Source: Desulfurispirillum indicum S5
GTDB taxonomy: Bacteria > Chrysiogenota > Chrysiogenetes > Chrysiogenales > Chrysiogenaceae
Length of the DNA: 64,000 nucleotides
Assembly: GCF_000177635.2 (NCBI RefSeq)
Contig: NC_014836.1
Location: forward strand, 2,182,001 to 2,246,000
Reading direction: 5' to 3'
Positions 41,580 to 50,097 of this stretch are shown here, one piece after another. Under the pieces are notes generated by a model that saw nothing but the letters and a program-made list of their open reading frames with translations, was not told the DNA's origin and ran no database searches. How positions within the stretch are numbered: the stretch's first letter is position 1; every line of letters starts with the position of its first letter. A program made the position numbers and the translations under genes.

Positions 41580-43741
41580 TGCCACTGTTTCACTCCCTGG
41601 AAATCATCCACCAGACACGACAACGGGTTCGCCTGCGCTACCGAGAGCAGGTTGCCTTCGACAAGCACTCCCTGAAGCGCCTGCTGGAGCTGAAAGCCGG
41701 GGTGAACCGCGTTGAGCTCGGTCGGGTCAACCGCACCATCCGCATCGTCTTCGATCCCCAGGTTCACCAGGTACCGGATATTCTCACCCTCCTGAGGGAG
41801 ATCCGCTCCGATACGTTCGCCGCTTTGGACACTGCCGCTCATCTGCAAAGTTCCGAGCAGGTGCACAGCGTCCTCAAAGGCCTTGTCGCCTTTGCCCTGA
41901 CTCCGCTGCTCCCCCCTCCCCTGCGGGCGGCCTTCACCCTGATGGCCTGCAGTGCAGCGCTTCTGCAGGGAGGGCGACACCTGCTCAAGGGCAAGATGAC
42001 CTCGGAAGCCATGGAGGCCACGGCCATCGCCATTTCTGTCGGTCGTCGCGACTACACGGCTGCCCATGTGACCAACCTGTTGATCTCCCTGGCGGAATAC
42101 ATCGGCCACCGCATCGACCGCCAGTCCGATGAACTGCTGCTCTCCCTGGTTCAACCTGAAGCCGAAGAAGTCTGGATTCACCGCAACGGCGAAGACATCC
42201 TCGTCAATGCTACCCAGGTTACCAAGGGCACCATTGTCATCGCCCAGGCCGGGGAAACTGTGGCAGTGGACGGCACCGTTATGGAGGGACAGGCCTCCAT
42301 CAACGAGGTCTCCCTGACCGGCGAAGCCCTGCCGGTGGCCAAGGCGCGGGGAGACCGCGTGATTTCTGGAACCATCGTGGAGGAAGGCCGGGTTCATGTC
42401 TACGCCGAACAGGTTGGGCAGGAGCGGGTCTCCTTCCGCATCGCCCGTTACGTGGAAAACTCCCTGCAGTCAAAGTCCCAGGCGCAGCTTAACGCCATCC
42501 GGCTGGCTGATCGCCTGGTCCCCTTCTCCATTGGCCTGGCCTCGGCAAGTTATGTCCTCAGCCGCAACCTGGCAAAAGTGGCCGCCGTTCTGCAGGCCGA
42601 TTACTCCTGCGCCCTGAAGCTGGCAACTCCTGTGGCATTCAAGTCTTCCATGTACCGCGCCGGCGCCCACCAGGTGTTGGTGAAGAGTGCCAGCGCCCTG
42701 GAAAGCCTGGCCCAGGCGGAGGTTTTTATTTTTGACAAGACTGGCACCCTGACCTCCGGCGACCTGGAAGTACTGCACACCGTCTCCCTGGACAGCCGCT
42801 GGAGCAGTGAGGAAGTCCTCAATCTGGCAGCCTCCATAGAGGAGCACTACTTCCACCCCATCGCCCAGGCAGTGGTCAAGGCCGCCCAGCAGAACTCCTC
42901 CAGCCGCAAGCACTTCCACCACAGCGAAGTGGAATTTATCGTAGCCCATGGAGTCATGGCCTATGTTGATGGCAAAAAAGTCGTCATCGGCAGCCGCCAT
43001 TTCCTCGAAGACGATGAAGGCATTCGCTTCCCCGACAGCACTACCGGAATCCAGTGCCACTATGGCGAAAGCATAACGCCCCTCTATATCGGTTATGACG
43101 GCAAACTGCTGGGAATCATCTGCCTCAAGGATGAACTGCGCCCGGAAAGCCCCCGCCTGATGGCCAATCTGCGCGCCCTGGGAGTGCAGTATATGGTTCT
43201 GCTGACAGGGGATCGCCGGGAAAAGGCTCTGGAGATAGCCAGTGAACTGGGCTTTGACGAGTGCCACTATGAACTGCACCCCGAACAAAAGGCCACCATC
43301 GTGCAGAGTTACAAAGATCGTGGACTCCGTTGCGCCTTTGTCGGAGATGGCATCAACGACGCCCCGGCCCTGTCACTGGCCGATGTGGGAATCGCCATGC
43401 AGAAAGGGGCCGATATCGCCCGCATCAGCGCAGACATCGCCCTACTGCACGACGACATTCTGCTGGTCAGCGATATCCGCGCCCTGGCAGCCTCCACGCT
43501 CAGAAGAGTCACCACCAACTACCGCCTCACCATTGGACTCAACAGCGCCATCATGCTGCTGGCCGCCATGGGGCGCATCTCGCCCATGGCAACGGCAGTG
43601 CTCCATAACGGAACCACTATCGGCATCCTGCTGAATGCCGCCCTGGGTGGCCGCAATGCCATGCAGAGCCCCAGAAACAGCATCAAAGCACCATCCACAG
43701 GTGAACCCTATGAAGAAGCCTCCGAAACATTCCCAGCGTGA
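41579..43741 (+). CDS. P1B-type metal ATPase without CPC motif, FezB-like
   Basis: A 720-residue P-type ATPase. The N-terminus has an arginine-rich, HMA-like start (QTRQRVRLRYREQ). Phosphorylation site DKTGTLTSG, TGEALPVAKA actuator motif and GDGINDAPALSLADVGIAM hinge are intact. In the metal-binding membrane helix SCALKLATP stands in place of CPC. This variant resembles the P1B-6 group that includes FezB, the ATPase of ferrosome organelles. The substrate is probably iron; this is inference. It starts at the stop codon of the preceding gene. Confidence 0.8.
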   Translation: MPLFHSLEIIHQTRQRVRLRYREQVAFDKHSLKRLLELKAGVNRVELGRVNRTIRIVFDPQVHQVPDILTLLREIRSDTFAALDTAAHLQSSEQVHSVLKGLVAFALTPLLPPPLRAAFTLMACSAALLQGGRHLLKGKMTSEAMEATAIAISVGRRDYTAAHVTNLLISLAEYIGHRIDRQSDELLLSLVQPEAEEVWIHRNGEDILVNATQVTKGTIVIAQAGETVAVDGTVMEGQASINEVSLTGEALPVAKARGDRVISGTIVEEGRVHVYAEQVGQERVSFRIARYVENSLQSKSQAQLNAIRLADRLVPFSIGLASASYVLSRNLAKVAAVLQADYSCALKLATPVAFKSSMYRAGAHQVLVKSASALESLAQAEVFIFDKTGTLTSGDLEVLHTVSLDSRWSSEEVLNLAASIEEHYFHPIAQAVVKAAQQNSSSRKHFHHSEVEFIVAHGVMAYVDGKKVVIGSRHFLEDDEGIRFPDSTTGIQCHYGESITPLYIGYDGKLLGIICLKDELRPESPRLMANLRALGVQYMVLLTGDRREKALEIASELGFDECHYELHPEQKATIVQSYKDRGLRCAFVGDGINDAPALSLADVGIAMQKGADIARISADIALLHDDILLVSDIRALAASTLRRVTTNYRLTIGLNSAIMLLAAMGRISPMATAVLHNGTTIGILLNAALGGRNAMQSPRNSIKAPSTGEPYEEASETFPA

Positions 43742-43946
43742 GCTGGCCAAACTTGCCATGACCGCAAGCCTCGGCCTGACGGTTATCACCGCATTGTTTA
43801 TGAAAGGAAAAATGGCCAAACGCCTGCACACAGGTGCCGGTATCGCCCTGATTGCCAGCTCCATCTGGCACCACCAGCTCTATCAGCCAGTCAAACCGTC
43901 CAAAGAGGTGAGAGAATTCCCTGCCGGGGAAGAGAACCGCCTCTGA
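43710..43946 (+). CDS. Small membrane protein after the P-type ATPase
   Basis: A 78-residue protein with two hydrophobic segments (LAMTASLGLTVITALFMKG and HTGAGIALIASSIWHHQL) and a HHQLYQ motif, a layout like DUF4405 or small cytochrome-b-like proteins. ATG 43710 with CAGGTG upstream; it overlaps the 3' end of the ATPase gene by 32 bases, so the two are linked. Function unknown. Confidence 0.6.
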   Translation: MKKPPKHSQRELAKLAMTASLGLTVITALFMKGKMAKRLHTGAGIALIASSIWHHQLYQPVKPSKEVREFPAGEENRL

Positions 43947-44082
43947 AGCACTTGTATCAATAACAGGAACCACTATCGGAATTAGTGAAACTTAACTCTT
44001 GCAGTCGAGAGTATTTTATGCAAAATGTTCAGATCAACTAAGAACTCTTCCCTTAATGAATAATGTCATCCAGGAGAAACAT

Positions 44083-44307
44083 ATGAAATCCTGCACTCTG
44101 TACACCGCTTCCAGAAAGAAACGCTGCATCCTTGAAAGTATCCCCGACGAAAAACTCCTTCAGTCCCTCGGAATCCGCTCAGGTGTTGAACTCTCCATCG
44201 TCTCCCGCCAGCCCTTTGGCGGTCCGGTCACCATTAAGCTCGGTGACCGCTGTCTAGCCATATCCAAGTCCATAGCTGAGCAGATCAGTATCCGGGAGGT
44301 AGGTTAA
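44083..44307 (+). CDS. feoA: FeoA, ferrous iron transport accessory protein
   Basis: A 74-residue SH3-like protein: LESIPDEKLLQSLGIRSGVELSIVSRQPFGGPVTIKLGDRCLAIS, the FeoA pattern. ATG 44083 has CAGGAG upstream; the open frame extends further left. The stop TAA is immediately followed by GTG of feoB. It supports the FeoB transporter. Confidence 0.88.
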   Translation: MKSCTLYTASRKKRCILESIPDEKLLQSLGIRSGVELSIVSRQPFGGPVTIKLGDRCLAISKSIAEQISIREVG

Positions 44308-46074
44308 GTGGACTGCCACGGCAACCCGAAGCCCATTTCCCTGGCTCCCGGCGAAGAGGCCCTGAAAATCCTGCTCATGGGAAATCCCAATGTGGGGAAA
44401 AGTGTTATCTTCTCTCGGCTGACCGGCATGAACGTGCGTACCGCCAACTACGCTGGCACCACCGTCAATTACACCCATGGCATCGTCCAGTACCACGGCA
44501 AAAAGGCACTGCTCACGGATGTTCCCGGCACTTACTCCCTGGAAGCCACATCTCCCGCTGAAGAAGTTGCCACCAAACTCCTCGCAGAAGGAGCCCATGT
44601 GGTGCTCTGCGTCCTCGATGCCACCAACCTGGAGCGCAATCTGCCCCTGGCCCTGCAGATACGGCAGACCGGGCTGCCCGTGGTGTACGCCCTGAACCTC
44701 AGCGATGTGGCTCGCCGCAAGGGAATCACCATAGACACAGACGCCCTGGCCAAAGAGCTGGGCGCTCCCGTTATCGCCACTTCGGCCGTCAAGGGCGAAG
44801 GCCTGAAGACTCTCCTGGACACGACCCTGCAGGCTGCCCAAGGGCAGGCCATCAAAGCAGTGACCCTGCCTGAGAGCTTTCAGAACTTCTGGGACGAAGC
44901 ATCCCGCATCGCCCGGATAGCCCAGCGTAACGAATCCCGCCCCATGACCCTGTGGGATCGCTTTGAAGAGATGACGATTCGCCCCCTGCCCGGACTCCCC
45001 ATCGCCCTGATCGTCCTGATCATTGCCCTGGGCCTCGTGGTAGGCGGTGGAAAAGCTCTGCGGGCCGTAATCCTGCTGCCTCTGTTCAACAACTACGTGG
45101 CACCCGCCATTACCTCCGCCGTCTCCAGCGTGGTCTCGGAGGGCATCCTGCGCAATGTGCTCGTTGGTGAATACGGCATGCTCATTAAGGGTATCGAATG
45201 GCCTATCGCCCTGATCCTGCCCTACGTGGCCCTCTTTTACATCGTGCTCTCCTTCCTGGAGGACAGTGGTTACCTGCCACGCCTGGGTGTCCTGCTGGAT
45301 AACGTCATGCGCGCCATGGGCCTGCAGGGCGGCAGCATAGTCCCCATGTTCATGGGGTACGGCTGTGCCGTGCCCGCCATTATCGGCACCAAGGCTGCTA
45401 CCAGCAACAAAGAGCGCCTGATGATCACCGGACTCGTCGCCCTGGCCGTCCCCTGTACCGCCCAGACCGGAGCCTTCATCGTCCTGCTGGGTGACCATTC
45501 CATGGCGGCACTGCTGGGCGTTTATGCCATCTCCTTCGGAGCCATGTTTCTCGTGGGCAGCCTCATGACCAGAATGCTGCCGGGAACTGTAGCCCCCATG
45601 CTCATGGAAATCCCCAACCTGCTCATGCCCGATGGCAAATCGTTGCTGAAAAAAATCTGGATTCGCATCAAGCAGTTTCTGCTGGAGGCGGAAATCCCCA
45701 TGATCCTGGGTATAGGCGCAGCTGCCCTGATTGCCGAAACCGGAGTCCTCGGCATGGTATCAGGTTTCATGGCACCCATCGTGGTGGGCTGGCTTGGTCT
45801 GCCGGCCGAAGCGACCCTGGCACTGATGCTCGGCATTATCCGCCGCGAACTGGCGGTACTGCCCCTGCTGGGACTCGACCTGAGTATACTCCAGCTGATG
45901 GTAGGCTCTGTCGTTGCCCTGTTCTACCTCCCCTGCCTGACAGTAACGGCAATCATCATTAAAGAGTTCAGCCTGAAGATCGGCCTGCTGATCCTTCTCC
46001 TGACCACCCTGGCAGCCTTTGTCTTTGGCGGACTCCTCAATAAGATCGGCCAGCTGCTGCTGGTACTGCTGTAA
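44308..46074 (+). CDS. feoB: FeoB, ferrous iron transporter (short form)
   Basis: A 588-residue GTPase-permease. The G domain has GNPNVGKSVIFSRLTG, DVPGTYSLEA and a NLSD (G4-like) motif. The membrane part includes FMGYGCAVPAI, the Cys-containing gate motif, and the second half ending LLLVLL. At 588 residues it is shorter than E. coli FeoB, lacking a large C-terminal and linker part, as in other short FeoB. Start GTG 44308. Fe(II) uptake across the inner membrane. Confidence 0.93.
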   Translation: MDCHGNPKPISLAPGEEALKILLMGNPNVGKSVIFSRLTGMNVRTANYAGTTVNYTHGIVQYHGKKALLTDVPGTYSLEATSPAEEVATKLLAEGAHVVLCVLDATNLERNLPLALQIRQTGLPVVYALNLSDVARRKGITIDTDALAKELGAPVIATSAVKGEGLKTLLDTTLQAAQGQAIKAVTLPESFQNFWDEASRIARIAQRNESRPMTLWDRFEEMTIRPLPGLPIALIVLIIALGLVVGGGKALRAVILLPLFNNYVAPAITSAVSSVVSEGILRNVLVGEYGMLIKGIEWPIALILPYVALFYIVLSFLEDSGYLPRLGVLLDNVMRAMGLQGGSIVPMFMGYGCAVPAIIGTKAATSNKERLMITGLVALAVPCTAQTGAFIVLLGDHSMAALLGVYAISFGAMFLVGSLMTRMLPGTVAPMLMEIPNLLMPDGKSLLKKIWIRIKQFLLEAEIPMILGIGAAALIAETGVLGMVSGFMAPIVVGWLGLPAEATLALMLGIIRRELAVLPLLGLDLSILQLMVGSVVALFYLPCLTVTAIIIKEFSLKIGLLILLLTTLAAFVFGGLLNKIGQLLLVLL

Positions 46075-46086
46075 CCGGAATCAGCC

Positions 46087-46707
46087 ATGAAAGCAATGGT
46101 GCGCCTTACCAAAATGACAGAACGACTCCTTGTCTTCTGCCCTTGGCTGATCAGACTGCAGCAGAAGTACTATCATCGCATCGTCAGCAAGGAAGTGCGC
46201 TCCGGGCTTATTTCAAGCGAAGACAACGTCCTGTGTATCGGAGGAGGCCCCCTCCCCTGCACCGCCATAGAGATCGCCCGCTGTACGGGCGCCCATGTGG
46301 TGGTCATAGACTGCGATCCGGCAGCAGTGCACACGGCGCAGCAGATTGTCCGGGTCATGGGAATGGAAAACTCTGTGGAGGTCTGCCTGGGTGACGGGTG
46401 CAGCTACGACGCCTCACACTTCCAGGTCATCCATATTGCGCGCCAGGCTGAACCTCAGGAGGCCATTCTGCGCAACATATGGACGGTTGCTCCCCGCGGC
46501 GCCCGTATATTGGTGCGCCATCCCAACGCCCTCCTGAAAAGCTGCTATTGCGGTCTCCCCCGCGCATATGCCTCCCAGTGCGACCGCAAGGGGAACGCAG
46601 TCGACGGCACCCTCCTGTTCACAAAAAACCGCAAGGAGTTTCCCGGTGAAATACATGCTGCTGGCGACAGGCATAGCGCTCACCGCACTGCTTATCTGGC
46701 AGGCTGA
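46087..46707 (+). CDS. SAM-binding protein resembling nicotianamine synthase
   Basis: A 206-residue protein. LCIGGGPLPCTAIEIA and VVVIDCDPAAVHTAQQIV match the glycine-rich and acidic SAM-binding parts of nicotianamine-synthase-like enzymes, in which GGPLP and DxDPAA are typical. It is shorter than plant enzymes. It directly follows feoB by 12 bp. A metallophore or metal-modifying role would fit the neighbourhood, but a plain methyltransferase is possible. Confidence 0.55.
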   Translation: MKAMVRLTKMTERLLVFCPWLIRLQQKYYHRIVSKEVRSGLISSEDNVLCIGGGPLPCTAIEIARCTGAHVVVIDCDPAAVHTAQQIVRVMGMENSVEVCLGDGCSYDASHFQVIHIARQAEPQEAILRNIWTVAPRGARILVRHPNALLKSCYCGLPRAYASQCDRKGNAVDGTLLFTKNRKEFPGEIHAAGDRHSAHRTAYLAG

Positions 46708-47629
46708 CTCCCAGGAGTTTCTCACCAGCCTGTTGATGGCCAAGCCGGAATGGCTGGTCGCTGCCTTTACCCTGCAGCTGCTGACAGTAACGATGATATC
46801 CTGGCAGTGGAAACTGCTGGGTCACCATATCCACAGCGGCTGCCGCTTTCACCAGATGGTACATATCAACATGTCGGGCACGTTCTTTGAAAGTGTCACA
46901 CCGGCCATGAAAACCGGTGGTGAGGTCGTCAAAGCCTATCTGCTCAAGCGCGCTTTCGGATGGACCACTGTCCAGTCAGTGGCACTGGTTGGACTGCAGA
47001 AAGTCGTCAGTATCGGCCCGCTGCTTTTCCTGGTAGGCGTCTCCCTCTCCCTCTATCTGCTCACCAATGGCATCTCCACACCCCAGGGCTGGCTGGTGGC
47101 CACCAGCGGCATGATCCTGCTCCCAGTTTTCCTGCTGATCTGTGCCGTATTCATCGCCCCTGCCGGCCTGGCGGTCTGGCTGGAAAAAGTGTTTCCCGCC
47201 AAATGGGTACACACCCTCAGCCAGAGTCTGCATTCCCTGGAAAACGCGCTGTCACAGGTAAAAAAAAGGGGCAACCTGGGCAGACACTTTCTCCTGTCAG
47301 TTACCCTGTGGTTTCTCTTTCCAGCCAAAGCCGCCATCATTGCGCTGTCCATGGGCCTGGAAGCAGATCTGATCAACATTGCCACGGTCACCTTCCTGGC
47401 CTATATGGTGGCCATGATCCCCCTGACTCCAGGCGGACTGGGAACTTTTGAGGCCACGGTCGTCTTCCTGCTGCTACCCCTGGAAATTGCCATGCACCAG
47501 TCCATGGCATTTGCCATCATCCTGCGGCTGGTCACCTTCTGGTTGCCTTTTCTGATCAGCGCGCTCTACCTGCTCGCCCACTGGGGCCTGGGGCATGCTC
47601 GCGTGCCCGCCAGAACCCCATCCCCATAA
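46646..47629 (+). CDS. Lysylphosphatidylglycerol-synthase-like membrane protein (flippase-like domain)
   Basis: About 327 residues with eight or so membrane helices. SGTFFESVTPAMKTGGEVVKAYLLKR and MIPLTPGGLGTFEATV are the signatures of the UPF0104/LPG_synthase_TM family, which includes the membrane part of MprF. No catalytic domain is attached. GTG 46646, with AAGGAG upstream, is the chosen start; it overlaps the gene before. Function in the iron cluster is unknown, possibly lipid flipping. Confidence 0.8.
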   Translation: MKYMLLATGIALTALLIWQADSQEFLTSLLMAKPEWLVAAFTLQLLTVTMISWQWKLLGHHIHSGCRFHQMVHINMSGTFFESVTPAMKTGGEVVKAYLLKRAFGWTTVQSVALVGLQKVVSIGPLLFLVGVSLSLYLLTNGISTPQGWLVATSGMILLPVFLLICAVFIAPAGLAVWLEKVFPAKWVHTLSQSLHSLENALSQVKKRGNLGRHFLLSVTLWFLFPAKAAIIALSMGLEADLINIATVTFLAYMVAMIPLTPGGLGTFEATVVFLLLPLEIAMHQSMAFAIILRLVTFWLPFLISALYLLAHWGLGHARVPARTPSP

Positions 47630-47656
47630 CAACCCTCTTCTACAAAGGACGCACCC

Positions 47657-48400
47657 ATGAAGCAAAAACTCCTGCACCTTGGATTTCTGATCACCTTGCT
47701 CACCTCTTTGGTCTCCAGCGCCACAGCACACTGCACCTGGGTTGAGGCTCCTGCCAGCGTGGAAACCGGCCAAGAGGCCGCGATCACTCTGTTCTGGGCT
47801 GACCCTGAAGAACCGGTGGAAAAGCGTGACTCACCGGAGCTGACGCTGCGCATTCAGCAGCCTGACGGCCAGGTGCTCCCCGTAAATACTGACCACAAGG
47901 GAACATTTCAACAGGCGCAGTGGGAGTTTTCCCAGCAGGGCGTCCACACTCTGCTGGCCACCCGCGAACCGGCCCGCCATCGCATGAGCCAGTACCGTGA
48001 TTTCGGCAAAACTCTCTTGCTGGCAGGCCCCGCATCCGAGGCACCGGCCCCCGCCGGCCTTGAACTGGAAATCACCCCCCTGGAACTCCCTGCTCCCGGA
48101 GTCACCGAAGTCCCCCTGCAGATTCACTACTTCGGCAAGCCACTGGCCGGAGCCGAACTGAAAATCATCACTCAGGTTGACCGTACCAAGGGAACCTATC
48201 AGTCACTCCATGATGACAAACAGTACCAGAGTGCCACCAGCGATCAGCAGGGCAGGGTCACCGTCACCCTTGATCCTTCCCGCAACACCATCATCAAAGT
48301 TCGGCACAGTGTCGGCGCAGCCGAAGTGGATGGCGACCACGGCCGCTGGGTGCGCACTATCATATTCCGCAGCACCCTGAGCATCGCCGAAATGCGCTGA
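47657..48400 (+). CDS. Exported DUF4198-type protein
   Basis: A 247-residue protein. A signal peptide (LGFLITLLTSLVSSATAH) precedes a beta-rich periplasmic body with EITPLELPAPG, a GRVTVTLD region and SVGAAEVDGDHGRWVR. It resembles DUF4198 proteins found next to nickel and cobalt transporters. His at the mature N-terminus (AHCTW) is common among metal-associated periplasmic proteins. ATG 47657 has AAAGGA upstream. Confidence 0.7.
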   Translation: MKQKLLHLGFLITLLTSLVSSATAHCTWVEAPASVETGQEAAITLFWADPEEPVEKRDSPELTLRIQQPDGQVLPVNTDHKGTFQQAQWEFSQQGVHTLLATREPARHRMSQYRDFGKTLLLAGPASEAPAPAGLELEITPLELPAPGVTEVPLQIHYFGKPLAGAELKIITQVDRTKGTYQSLHDDKQYQSATSDQQGRVTVTLDPSRNTIIKVRHSVGAAEVDGDHGRWVRTIIFRSTLSIAEMR

Positions 48401-48459
48401 ATTCTCACACGGGGCCCAGGGCGCAGAAAATAATTTATTAGGTATCGCTAACTTAATGA

Positions 48460-48524
48460 TTGACAACTAGCGAAAAGTGCACTACAAAAAGAATCAGCAA
48501 GGGAGTAACCTTTGCTGATTCTTT
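48460..48524 (+). promoter_or_regulatory. Promoter-like site abutting a perfect 13-bp inverted repeat
   Basis: TTGACA (48460-48465), 17 bases, TACAAA (48483-48488). Immediately after it AAAGAATCAGCAA (48488-48500) pairs with TTGCTGATTCTTT (48512-48524) around an 11-base loop. The repeat could be a terminator for the upstream operon, an operator, or a leader hairpin of the small genes downstream. Confidence 0.45.
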
Positions 48525-48541
48525 ACACGTGGGGGTGCAGT

Positions 48542-48745
48542 ATGGTTGCAAAGAATATGACCCTTCGCAAAGCACTTATGAAAAACACTGGAGTCAGGGG
48601 CGCGAACATGGATTGCCACCTGAACTGTGACGAGTGCCACAACTCTGTCATGCTCAACCTGCAGGATCTGTTTCCCATAGCGCGTTCCTGCAGCGATCAG
48701 GACAGTAAACTCTCATCGGACAAACAGGCTGTATTGCACCGGTAA
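48542..48745 (+). CDS. Small cysteine-rich protein before the FeoB-associated protein
   Basis: Up to 67 residues from ATG 48542; ATG 48608 would give 45. The later part reads MDCHLNCDECHNSVMLNLQDLF with three regularly spaced Cys and two His, a plausible metal site. It ends 12 bp before the FeoB-associated gene. I know no family. It may be a FeoC-like or other small iron protein, or a non-coding frame. Confidence 0.4.
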   Translation: MVAKNMTLRKALMKNTGVRGANMDCHLNCDECHNSVMLNLQDLFPIARSCSDQDSKLSSDKQAVLHR

Positions 48746-48757
48746 CAGGAGAAAAGC

Positions 48758-48946
48758 ATGGAAATTCTTGATGTCGTGGTAACGCTTGCGGCAGTAGCAC
48801 TTGCAGGCACCTATCTTTACTGGCGGGTTTTTCGACGCAAAACGGCAACTGGTGGCTGCGGATGCGCTTCAGGTGGAGGGTGCTGCTCCACTGGAAGCAG
48901 TGAACCCAAGAAGACTTCCTGCTGTCAGGGCGGCAGCCACAGCTGA
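48758..48946 (+). CDS. FeoB-associated Cys-rich membrane protein
   Basis: A 62-residue protein with one membrane helix (LDVVVTLAAVALAGTYLYW), a short basic stretch and then CGCASGGGCCSTG and a further CC near the end. This is the layout of the small FeoB-associated family. ATG 48758 has AGGAG upstream. It may help deliver iron at the membrane. It lies 2.7 kb from feoB, behind three other genes. Confidence 0.82.
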   Translation: MEILDVVVTLAAVALAGTYLYWRVFRRKTATGGCGCASGGGCCSTGSSEPKKTSCCQGGSHS

Positions 48947-48954
48947 GCAGCCCT

Positions 48955-49941
48955 CTATACTCTACACAGAAACCGACCTGTGGCCGTGGCAATAACATCG
49001 CCACGGCCACAGGTTATGGTACTTTCCCCTCGTCCTGTCTTCCATTTTCGGTGAGTGAAAGATCCCGTGACATACGCCTGCTGCAGTACCCGCAGTGGGC
49101 GCAAGAATTTTACCTGCAGATCACAGGTCACCATGGGATGCCCCAGTGAGGCTGGAATTTTCCCCATGGCCTCATCAAGCACCGTACTGAGGATGCCGCC
49201 ATGAATAATGCCGTCGTAGGAGGCGAACGCCTTGGAAAGCCGTAGTCCTGCCTGTGACTGCAGTTCCTGGGCATCAACCTCAAACTGCAGCTGCAGTCCA
49301 ACGGCATTATGCTGACCGCAGGCAAAGCAGCCCACGGCGTCATCCAGTGCCCAGCGATTCAGGGGCAGCTCTATGCCCATTCCACCAAGCAGGCGCGCAA
49401 TATAGCGTCGTACCTGGCCAGGCATCCCCTGGCTCTGGGAGTAGAACTCCGGCATAAACGGCTGAATGCCCACGCCCAGCTGGCTGAGTTTCAGCAGATT
49501 CTCCAGGTGAATTGAATTCAGGGGGGTTTCACGGGGTGCCACCACAATGGGACGCCGCTCTTTCAAGCATACGTCAAACACCCGCTCTGCCAGAGTCCCG
49601 GAAAGCCCCTGGCAGACCCGCGCGCAATAGCCCATACTGGCTGGCAGCACCACCAGGCCATCAGGTACTCCCGAGCCGCTGGCCAGGGGAGAAAAGAAAC
49701 TGCTGTTATCATGGATGTGCACTCCGTCGGGCAACAGCTTCTGAACCAGCGTTTCACGCTCGCCCTGGCCAAGGGAGCGCGTCTGTTCTACGCTCATTCC
49801 CGCTTCAATGCAAAAATTCACCTGGGCCTGCTCCGTACAGATGACATGGCACTGGATATGCTGGGCAACCAGCGCATCCATGGCCTCCAGCGCCAGGGTG
49901 CCCCCTGAAGCTCCCGTGACGATAAGGGCGATTTGTTTCAT
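48955..49941 (-). CDS. Fusion of UbiX-like flavin prenyltransferase and PaaI-type thioesterase
   Basis: A 328-residue protein. Residues 1-195 are UbiX-like: IVTGASGGTLALEAMDAL, LPASMGYCARVCQG and the late APRETPLNSIHLENLLKL motif. Residues 200-328 form a hotdog thioesterase: CFACGQHNAVGLQL, then YDGIIHGGILSTVLDEAMG. UbiX makes prenylated FMN for UbiD-type decarboxylases. A fusion with a thioesterase is unusual. It has no UbiD neighbour. The frame is unbroken across the joint. Confidence 0.85.
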   Translation of the reverse strand: MKQIALIVTGASGGTLALEAMDALVAQHIQCHVICTEQAQVNFCIEAGMSVEQTRSLGQGERETLVQKLLPDGVHIHDNSSFFSPLASGSGVPDGLVVLPASMGYCARVCQGLSGTLAERVFDVCLKERRPIVVAPRETPLNSIHLENLLKLSQLGVGIQPFMPEFYSQSQGMPGQVRRYIARLLGGMGIELPLNRWALDDAVGCFACGQHNAVGLQLQFEVDAQELQSQAGLRLSKAFASYDGIIHGGILSTVLDEAMGKIPASLGHPMVTCDLQVKFLRPLRVLQQAYVTGSFTHRKWKTGRGESTITCGRGDVIATATGRFLCRV

Positions 49942-50097
49942 TTCTGTCCTTCACTCAAAGAGCTTTTCCCTCATCTTAAGAGAAAAACGCCCCATTCATC
50001 AGTATTTTTTGGCTGGAATAGCCTTTTTTCACAACTTCGCGCTTTTTTCCCGTTATTGTATTATGTTACATTATGTCCACAAGGAGGACGAAAAGCA

